A stretch of 10,403 bases of DNA from assembly GCA_958446555.1 (NCBI GenBank), contig CAUCWU010000053.1:1-10403 (forward strand). Direction: 5' to 3'. The notes under the pieces were generated by a model. It was given only the letters and a program-made list of their open reading frames with translations, was not told the DNA's origin and ran no database searches. The translations under genes and the position numbers were made by a program. Positions 5,275-10,403 of the stretch are shown here, one piece after another (the first letter of the stretch is position 1; the number at the start of each line of letters is the position of its first letter). This DNA is from an uncultured Lachnospiraceae bacterium. Lineage in GTDB: Bacteria; Bacillota; Clostridia; Lachnospirales; Lachnospiraceae.

Positions 5275-6295
5275 GGAAAAGGATGCGGAAAATGATGTCA
5301 TCGTTGCAAGTAGAATCCGACTGCTTCGCAATTTGCGCGACTATAAGTTTCCGTGGAAATTAGAAAAAGAGGAAGCTGGAAAGCTGACAGGTGAGCTTGA
5401 GGAAAAGCTTCGAGGAATCGGAAACATCGACGGCAGAAGTTACAGTGTCTATGATCTTTCAGGCATGACACAGACGGAGCGAAATGCATTAAGAGAGCGC
5501 CGCATGATCAGCAGAAGAGCGGCCAAGGAGCCAGGTCAGGCAGGACTGATCCGATCAGCTGATGAGGCAGTGAGCCTTACAATCAACTGCGAGGATCATC
5601 TTCGCATGCAGGTTAGCCATGCAGGTGCCCAGCTTCATCAGTCTTGGAAGGAGATGGATAAGATTGATGACTATGTCAACGAGCTGTATCCATATGCATT
5701 TGATGATCAGGTAGGATATTTGACAACCTATCCGACCAATATTGGAACTGGCATGAGAGCCTATTTGGTGCTTCATCTGGCTCTACTGGATTCAGTCAGC
5801 CGATTTGATGATATAGTTGACGAGATTGGTCGATTTGGGTTAAAATTAAAGCCGGCGTTTTCCAGCGACCGACAGTTAAATGGAAATATGTATGTGCTGT
5901 ACAATGAGAAGACACTTGGAACAAGCGAGGAGGAGATTTTGGAGCTTCTTGACAAGGTAGGCGGACAGCTTGCAGGACAGGAGCGGACACTTCGCGACAA
6001 CTCAATTGAGCAGCACAGACTTGAAGTCGAGGACATCTGTTATAAGGCCTATGGTACGATTCGATATTCAAAGCTGATGACGTTAAAGATGGGCATGCAT
6101 CTAGTCTCACAGCTTCGTTGGGGACAGGAAAAGCAGATTATTCGCTTTAAGGAGTATTGTAATTTTTATGAAATCATGATGGGGATGCAGGAAGCCAATT
6201 TAATGGCACAAAATAAGGCAGCAAAAGATGCATCTAAGCAAAATCAGCTAAGAGCTGAGTATCTAAAAAGTCATTTGCCAGAGTTAGTGCAGTAA
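5261..6295 (+). CDS. mcsB: McsB-like protein arginine kinase with divergent active site
   Basis: A 344-residue phosphagen-kinase family protein of normal McsB length, starting MKWYEEKDAEN, typical for McsB. The only in-frame start, 5261, has just a weak CAGG site, so it probably depends on ribosomes ending mcsA. McsB uses ATP to phosphorylate arginines on proteins, marking them for ClpCP. Retained: SRIR, R115 in EDHLR, the family's catalytic Glu (E111) and R166 in GTGMR. Altered relative to the family pattern: NEED is NCED (C110); the active-site Cys of the CPTN loop is Y157 (YPTN); the flexible GEG loop, which carries the second catalytic Glu, reads SSD (201-203); the allosteric C-terminal RD pair reads K322-D323. 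It may be a weak kinase, a pseudokinase or an adaptor. The family call is sure; activity is doubtful. Confidence 0.88.
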   Translation: MKWYEEKDAENDVIVASRIRLLRNLRDYKFPWKLEKEEAGKLTGELEEKLRGIGNIDGRSYSVYDLSGMTQTERNALRERRMISRRAAKEPGQAGLIRSADEAVSLTINCEDHLRMQVSHAGAQLHQSWKEMDKIDDYVNELYPYAFDDQVGYLTTYPTNIGTGMRAYLVLHLALLDSVSRFDDIVDEIGRFGLKLKPAFSSDRQLNGNMYVLYNEKTLGTSEEEILELLDKVGGQLAGQERTLRDNSIEQHRLEVEDICYKAYGTIRYSKLMTLKMGMHLVSQLRWGQEKQIIRFKEYCNFYEIMMGMQEANLMAQNKAAKDASKQNQLRAEYLKSHLPELVQ

Positions 6296-6337
6296 TTTGG
6301 GGCAGTTGCATCCTATCACTATGGAGGAAAAACACTT

Positions 6338-7774
6338 ATGTTTGAACGATTTACAAACCGGGCACAGGAGGTTATCAGTGAAGCCAAGCAGGCTGCTTCT
6401 GAATTGGAGCAAAATTATATTGGAACTGAGCACCTTCTTCTTGGCCTCGTGCGTGTTTCGGACAGCGTGGCAAGCAAACTTTTGCAGGAGCATGGCGTTA
6501 CCGAGGAGCGTCTGCAGGAGTTAATCTCGTCTTTAATCACACCGATCAGTTCGGTCAGTGTGCGCGAGCCGGATGGGTTCTCACCGGAGGCTTTTCGCGT
6601 GATCCAGAGCAGCTATTTGGAGGCAAAGCGTTTTCGTTCCAGCCTGGTCGGAACTGAGCATATCTTAATTGCGATGCTCAAAAGCTTCGACTGTGCAGGA
6701 ACCAAACTTCTTAATACAATGAAAGTAAACATTCGCCAGCTCTATATTGAACTGGTGTCGGCAAAGGATGGAGACGTGGCTGCGGCAAGAGAGGATGTAG
6801 AATCCCTTCAGTATTCCAGAAACAGCCAGAGTAAGACACCGCTTCTTGACCAGTACAGTACCGATCTGACTGAGCTTGCAAAAGAGGGAAAGATCGATCC
6901 GGTGATTGGACGAGAGCAGGAGATCAACCGTGTTATCCAGATTTTAAGCAGACGTACCAAGAACAATCCATGTCTGATTGGTGAGCCGGGTGTCGGAAAG
7001 ACAGCAATCGCAGAAGGTCTTGCCAGCCGAATCTATGAGGGCAATGTGCCGGAGACAATCGCTGGAAAGAGAGTCGTCACACTGGATATGGCTGGTATGG
7101 TGGCAGGCTCTAAGTACCGCGGTGAGTTTGAGGAGCGCATGAAGAATGTCATCAATGAGGTTCGAAATGACGGACAGACGCTTCTTTTCATTGATGAGCT
7201 TCACACATTGGTTGACGCAGGCGGCGCAGATGGTGCAATGAACGCATCCAATATCTTGAAGCCGTGTCTGGCAAGAGGTGAGCTTCAGATTGTCGGTGCG
7301 ACAACAATCGACGAGTATCGAAAGCACATCGAAAAGGATGCCGCATTGGAGAGACGTTTCCAGCCAGTTATGGTTGAGGAGCCATCCGAGGAGGAGACAG
7401 TTGCAATCTTAAAGGGACTTCGCCATGTCTACGAGGAACATCATAAGGTTGAGATTACCGATGCAGCATTGGAGGCAGCTGTCAAGTTATCAGCTCGCTA
7501 TATCAATGACCGATTCTTGCCAGATAAGGCAATTGATTTGGTCGATGAGGCAGCTTCTAAGGTTCGTTTGGCTGCTTTTGTCGCACCGGAGGCTGTCACA
7601 AAGCTAAAGAAGGATATCGAGACACTAAATCAGCAAAAAGAGAGTGCAATCCAGGAGGAGGCATTTGAGAAGGCTGGTGAGATCAAGAAAAAGCAGGAGA
7701 AAAAGCAGGCTCAGATCAATCGTCTGATGGAAAAATGGGAGAAGGAAAAAGAGTCAACCCGCCCGCTCACTTGA
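6338..7774 (+). CDS. clpC: ClpC, N-terminal part (N domain, D1, M domain), frame broken at its end
   Basis: The start at 6338 has GGAGG ten bases upstream, 42 bases after mcsB. It encodes 478 residues of a ClpC AAA+ unfoldase. The double Clp_N repeat spans 1-145, with GTEH motifs at E31 and E107, equivalent to the Glu residues that bind phospho-arginine in Bacillus ClpC. D1 ATPase: Walker A GEPGVGKT (215-222), Walker B LLFIDELH (282-289), arginine finger region ERR (R339, R340). A coiled M domain with a UVR-like EEAFEKAGEIKKKQ segment ends this part. The frame then stops at TGA 7772-7774 after ESTRPLT. The remainder of ClpC continues one frame over at 7797. The family's linker between M domain and D2 (EEDIA...WTGIPV) is absent, which suggests a deletion of about 20 codons with loss of frame. 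Confidence 0.9.
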   Translation: MFERFTNRAQEVISEAKQAASELEQNYIGTEHLLLGLVRVSDSVASKLLQEHGVTEERLQELISSLITPISSVSVREPDGFSPEAFRVIQSSYLEAKRFRSSLVGTEHILIAMLKSFDCAGTKLLNTMKVNIRQLYIELVSAKDGDVAAAREDVESLQYSRNSQSKTPLLDQYSTDLTELAKEGKIDPVIGREQEINRVIQILSRRTKNNPCLIGEPGVGKTAIAEGLASRIYEGNVPETIAGKRVVTLDMAGMVAGSKYRGEFEERMKNVINEVRNDGQTLLFIDELHTLVDAGGADGAMNASNILKPCLARGELQIVGATTIDEYRKHIEKDAALERRFQPVMVEEPSEEETVAILKGLRHVYEEHHKVEITDAALEAAVKLSARYINDRFLPDKAIDLVDEAASKVRLAAFVAPEAVTKLKKDIETLNQQKESAIQEEAFEKAGEIKKKQEKKQAQINRLMEKWEKEKESTRPLT

Positions 7775-7799
7775 GGAGGGCGAGGCGAAGAGACTGATG
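7755..7799 (+). other. clpC frame junction: stop codon over a Shine-Dalgarno sequence
   Basis: Upstream frame: T-R-P-L-T-stop, with TGA at 7772-7774. Downstream frame read through the same bases: S-L-E-E-G-E-A-K-R-L-M, which fits the normal ClpC sequence just before D2. The junction sits at CACTTGAGGAGG. Typical ClpC has LT-EED... and ...K-LEEGE at the two edges, so both edges would carry a similar CT(T)GAGGAG; loss between them would give this joint. AGGAGG (7774-7779) overlaps the stop but is 17 bases from the ATG at 7797, long for efficient initiation. Confidence 0.65.
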
Positions 7800-8750
7800 A
7801 ATCTTGAAAATGTCCTTCATGAGCGTGTTGTTGGCCAAGAAGAGGCTGTCACGGCAATTTCAAAGGCGATCAGAAGAGGCCGTGTCGGATTAAAGGATCC
7901 AAAGAGACCAATCGGTTCCTTCCTGTTTTTGGGACCAACCGGTGTCGGAAAGACCGAGCTTTCAAAGGCACTTGCTCAGGCTATGTTTGGCACAGAGAAT
8001 GCGATTATTCGTGTTGATATGTCCGAATATATGGAAAAGCATAGTGTCAGCAAGCTAATTGGATCACCGCCAGGATATGTCGGATATGAGGAGGGTGGAC
8101 AGCTTTCCGAGCGCATCCGTCGAAATCCATATAGTGTGCTTCTGTTTGATGAGATTGAGAAAGCGCATCCAGATGTCTTTAATATTCTGCTTCAGGTACT
8201 TGATGACGGACAGATCACCGATGCACACGGCAGAAAGGTTAGTTTCAAAAATACCGTTATTATTATGACCTCCAACTGCGGTGCAGCCAATATCATGGCA
8301 CCAAAGAGACTTGGATTTGGCGCAGCTTCTGATGCCAAGGCTGACTATCAGCAGATGAAGGCAAAGGTGATGGAGGATGTCAAGCTAAGCTTCAAGCCGG
8401 AGTTTTTGAACCGTATTGACGAGATCATTGTATTCCATCCTCTATACAAGGAGGACATGAAGGCAATCCTCGATATCATGCTTCGTTCTGTTACTGCTCG
8501 TGTGCTTGAGAACATGGAGTTAAAGCTCAAGGTGACCGATGAGGCAGAGGACTATTTGATTGAGAAGGGCTTTGATGAAAAGTATGGTGCGCGTCCGCTT
8601 CGAAGAGCACTCCAGACGTATTTAGAAGACTCTATGTCAGAGGAAATCTTAGAGGGTCGCATTGAGCGCGGTGACAGTGTAACCGTGGAGAAGGGCGAGA
8701 ACGGATTAAAGTTTTCGGTGCGCCATAAAAGAAAAACGGTAGCAAAATAA
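7797..8750 (+). CDS. clpC: ClpC, C-terminal part (D2 ATPase module), separate frame
   Basis: 317 residues that continue ClpC directly: NLENVLHERVVGQEEAV, the usual D2 entry. The module is complete: Walker A GPTGVGKTE (from residue 46), pore loop GSPPGYVGYEEGG, Walker B LLFDEIEKAH, a ClpP-docking LGF tripeptide (8310-8318), sensor/arginine residues in FLNRIDE and GARPLRRA, and a basic tail. Nothing inside it is decayed, so the break upstream is recent, is an assembly fault, or both halves are still made. If translated from 7797 it would be a D2-only protein without substrate-binding domain. Ordinary ClpC is one chain of about 810-820 residues; the two parts here sum to slightly less. No terminator follows; the next gene has its own promoter. 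Confidence 0.9.
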   Translation: MNLENVLHERVVGQEEAVTAISKAIRRGRVGLKDPKRPIGSFLFLGPTGVGKTELSKALAQAMFGTENAIIRVDMSEYMEKHSVSKLIGSPPGYVGYEEGGQLSERIRRNPYSVLLFDEIEKAHPDVFNILLQVLDDGQITDAHGRKVSFKNTVIIMTSNCGAANIMAPKRLGFGAASDAKADYQQMKAKVMEDVKLSFKPEFLNRIDEIIVFHPLYKEDMKAILDIMLRSVTARVLENMELKLKVTDEAEDYLIEKGFDEKYGARPLRRALQTYLEDSMSEEILEGRIERGDSVTVEKGENGLKFSVRHKRKTVAK

Positions 8751-8764
8751 AGTTGATTTTTTAG

Positions 8765-8793
8765 TTGGAAAATGAATTTCAATATGCTATACT
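8765..8793 (+). promoter_or_regulatory. Promoter of the 8870 gene
   Basis: TTGGAA (8765-8770), a 17-base spacer, then TATACT (8788-8793) preceded by TGC, an extended -10. This is the best housekeeping-type promoter in the window. It lies 15 bases after clpC and predicts a transcript start near 8800, so the 8870 gene can be expressed apart from the clpC operon. Confidence 0.75.
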
Positions 8794-8805
8794 AGGAACG
8801 TAATA

Positions 8806-8846
8806 GGCGGTCCGCCTTTGTAAGCGGGCCGCAATTCGTATACGAA
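8806..8846 (+). promoter_or_regulatory. 5' hairpin and 12-base palindrome in the leader of the 8870 gene
   Basis: GCGGTCCGC (8807-8815) pairs over all nine bases, one as G-U, with GCGGGCCGC (8824-8832) around an eight-base loop. The stem begins only a few bases after the predicted transcript start. A perfect palindrome TTCGTATACGAA follows (8835-8846). No T-run follows the stem, so it is not a terminator. A 5' stem like this may protect the mRNA from decay; the palindrome may be a binding site. Structure seen, role inferred. Confidence 0.55.
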
Positions 8847-8869
8847 ATGCAATGCAGGAGGAAACAGCA

Positions 8870-9283
8870 ATGGCAGGAATTAAGGAATTAATCCGCACTG
8901 AGGAAGACAATACATTAAGCTTTGGAAACTATGATCTTCCGACAAAGGGAAAGGTTTCGGATTATGTATTTGACGGAGATGTATATAAGGTAAAGACCTT
9001 CAAGGACATCACCAGATTAGAGAAGAACGAGACATTTGCCTATGAATCAACACCGGGAACTGTTGTTACCGATTATAAGGAGACTGAGGATGAGATTTCC
9101 TTTATCGTAGGTGGTTTTCAGGATACCCAGATCATCGTTGCAGTAGAGGATGACACCGAGTATCAGGTAAGTGTGGATGATGCCGTAATTGAAAATTATG
9201 AGACCAATCTTTCTGGAAAGATCGTAATCTCACTTGAGCTTGAGCCGGGATGTGTAAAGAAGGTTCTGATCCGCAAGAAATAA
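8870..9283 (+). CDS. Conserved small beta-rich protein, often labelled 'endosialidase'; function unknown
   Basis: A 137-residue protein starting MAGIKELIRTEEDNTLSFGNYDL. The start at 8870 has a perfect AGGAGG eight bases upstream; an ATG at 8852 in frame would overlap that site. The protein is acidic, has no signal peptide or membrane helix, and appears to be all beta strands. It ends in a strand-rich domain (KIVISLELEPGCVKKVLIRKK). I recognise it as a family common in Lachnospiraceae that databases often call endosialidase. I see no glycosidase catalytic motif and it is far shorter than true phage endosialidases, so that name should not be trusted. It has its own strong promoter, structured leader and terminator. 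This monocistronic setup suggests high expression. It separates clpC from radA, which are adjacent in Bacillus. Confidence 0.8.
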   Translation: MAGIKELIRTEEDNTLSFGNYDLPTKGKVSDYVFDGDVYKVKTFKDITRLEKNETFAYESTPGTVVTDYKETEDEISFIVGGFQDTQIIVAVEDDTEYQVSVDDAVIENYETNLSGKIVISLELEPGCVKKVLIRKK

Positions 9284-9288
9284 GGCAG

Positions 9289-9309
9289 ACTCATAAACAA
9301 ACTCATAAA
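9289..9309. repeat. Short direct repeat ACTCATAAA
   Basis: ACTCATAAA occurs at 9289-9297 and again at 9301-9309 with a 12-base period, between the stop codon of the 8870 gene and the terminator stem. No role is apparent. Confidence 0.4.
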
Positions 9310-9318
9310 TTTGTACAT

Positions 9319-9352
9319 AAGCTGCATGGAAATAAACCATGCAGCTTTTTTT
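9319..9352 (+). terminator. Strong intrinsic terminator before radA
   Basis: AAGCTGCATGG (9319-9329) pairs perfectly over 11 bases with CCATGCAGCTT (9337-9347) around an AAATAAA loop, and the T-run spans 9346-9352. It ends the 8870 gene. The radA ribosome binding site AGGAGG (9353-9358) begins at the very next base, leaving no room for a promoter between terminator and radA. Confidence 0.9.
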
Positions 9353-9362
9353 AGGAGGGCTT

Positions 9363-10403
9363 ATGAAAGCAAAACAAACCGCTTTTTTCTGTAAGGAATG
9401 TGGCTACGAATCTGCCAAGTGGATGGGGCAGTGCCCAGGCTGCCGCCAGTGGAATACCTTTGTGGAGGAGCCGACAGCAGGAACGACTGTGAAGTCTTCA
9501 GGTAGTGCAAAAAAGATTGGTCTAGAGCCGTCAAAGCCACTTCGGTTAGACGAGATCAATACCGATGAGGAAAATCGAAGTAGCACCGGATTAAAGGAGC
9601 TTGACCGTGTGCTTGGCGGTGGCCTAGTGACAGGATCACTGATTCTTGTCGGAGGTGACCCAGGTATCGGAAAATCGACTCTTTTATTGCAGGTATGCCG
9701 AAATTTAGCTGTATCTGGTAAAAAGGTTCTCTATGTTTCCGGCGAGGAGTCGGCTCGTCAGGTTAAGATGAGAGCAGACAGACTTGGCGGCTTTTCGGGT
9801 GAGCTTTTGTTACTTTCTGAGACCAATCTGGAACGAATTGACACGGTGATCACAAAAGAAATGCCACAGATTGTCGTGATTGACTCGATTCAGACGATGT
9901 ACCGAGAAGATGTGTCATCGGCGCCGGGCAGTGTCGGACAGGTAAGGGAATGTACCAATACCTTGATGCAGATTGCAAAGGGCAGAGGAATTACGATCTT
10001 TCTGGTTGGCCATGTGACAAAGGAAGGTGTGGTTGCCGGTCCTAGGGTGTTAGAGCATATGGTAGACACAGTTCTTTATTTTGAGGGAGACCGCAGTGCA
10101 ATGTATCGAATCCTTCGAGCAGTGAAGAATCGTTTTGGTGCGACAAATGAGATGGGCGTATTTGAGATGGTTCAGGCAGGACTAAAGGAAGTGGCCAATC
10201 CGTCTGCCTATCTGTTAGAAGGTCGAAGTCTCGATAGTAGTGGTACTGTCACCACCTGTCTGATGGAGGGAACACGTCCTATCATGCTAGAAGTTCAAGC
10301 ACTTGTCTGCCGGACAAGCTTTGGACTGCCAAGACGAACCAGTGCCGGACTCGATGGAAATCGTGTGAATTTGTTGATCGCTGTGCTAGAAAAGCGAATG
10401 GGC
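9363..10403 (+). CDS. radA: RadA DNA repair protein (partial, 3' end beyond window)
   Basis: 347 codons are visible in an open frame that runs off the window; full-length RadA is about 455-460 residues. The start at 9363 has AGGAGG four bases upstream. An N-terminal zinc finger has C10/C13 and C24/C27. The RecA-like ATPase has Walker A GGDPGIGKST (97-106), a VVIDSIQT Walker B region and the RadA-specific KNRFG motif (255-259). The Lon-protease-like C-terminal domain begins at about 275. RadA is a DnaB-type helicase that drives branch migration during recombination and repair. It follows clpC in Bacillus too, so the position is expected apart from the extra gene between them. Its transcription must come through the terminator or from a promoter within 9284-9318. 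Confidence 0.96.
   Translation, partial: MKAKQTAFFCKECGYESAKWMGQCPGCRQWNTFVEEPTAGTTVKSSGSAKKIGLEPSKPLRLDEINTDEENRSSTGLKELDRVLGGGLVTGSLILVGGDPGIGKSTLLLQVCRNLAVSGKKVLYVSGEESARQVKMRADRLGGFSGELLLLSETNLERIDTVITKEMPQIVVIDSIQTMYREDVSSAPGSVGQVRECTNTLMQIAKGRGITIFLVGHVTKEGVVAGPRVLEHMVDTVLYFEGDRSAMYRILRAVKNRFGATNEMGVFEMVQAGLKEVANPSAYLLEGRSLDSSGTVTTCLMEGTRPIMLEVQALVCRTSFGLPRRTSAGLDGNRVNLLIAVLEKRMG

Noticed and set aside
5796..6110. Minus-strand open frame of 104 codons within mcsB
   Set aside because: Antisense to a well-matched coding region, with no start signal or recognisable features.
7774..7797. Programmed ribosomal frameshift in clpC
   Set aside because: No slippery heptamer followed by a stem is seen at the stop, and the family linker appears to be missing. 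Deletion explains the junction better, though coupled re-initiation stays possible.
8806..8832. Terminator for clpC at the GC-rich stem
   Set aside because: No T-run follows the stem on the plus strand, and a good promoter lies upstream of it, so it belongs to the next transcript's leader.

Overview
The window looks like chromosomal DNA of a gut-type Lachnospiraceae (Clostridia, Bacillota). The evidence is AGGAGG-type ribosome binding sites, frequent AGA arginine codons, Ser/Glu-rich membrane-anchored surface proteins, a small beta-rich protein family that I know mainly from this group, and the Bacillota order mcsA-mcsB-clpC-(x)-radA. The genus cannot be fixed from sequence reading alone. I see no mobile element, CRISPR array, tRNA or rRNA.

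Layout. Positions 1-162 are the 3' end of leuS. Positions 163-318 hold no gene but contain two clear inverted-repeat structures. A secreted, membrane-anchored M28 zinc peptidase with an SH3 domain follows (319-2166) and ends in a long hairpin terminator. Two small overlapping unknown genes lie on the minus strand (2266-2863), divergent from a subtilisin-like gene (3024-3335) that is cut off right after its catalytic His motif. A likely operon then runs on the plus strand: a cadherin-like/transmembrane protein (3433-4308), a YtrA-type GntR regulator (4313-4705), mcsA (4708-5274), mcsB (5261-6295) and clpC, which is split in two frames (6338-7774 and 7797-8750). A separate promoter with a 5' hairpin leader drives a 137-residue protein often labelled 'endosialidase' (8870-9283). 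It ends in a strong intrinsic terminator whose T-run touches the ribosome binding site of radA (9363 to the window end, partial).

How the genes relate. In Bacillus, McsA/McsB phosphorylate arginines on damaged proteins and ClpC (with ClpP) degrades them, under the repressor CtsR. Here CtsR is replaced in position by a GntR/YtrA-type regulator and I see no CtsR operator. McsB is full length but has lost several residues considered catalytic. ClpC keeps its phospho-arginine-binding glutamates, both ATPase modules and its ClpP-docking loop, but carries a frameshift, apparently with about 20 residues missing between D1 and D2. With the truncated subtilase, this gives three damaged or divergent protein-quality-control genes within about 6 kb. 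That suggests an eroded or remodelled system, or else errors in the assembly; the sequence alone cannot separate these.
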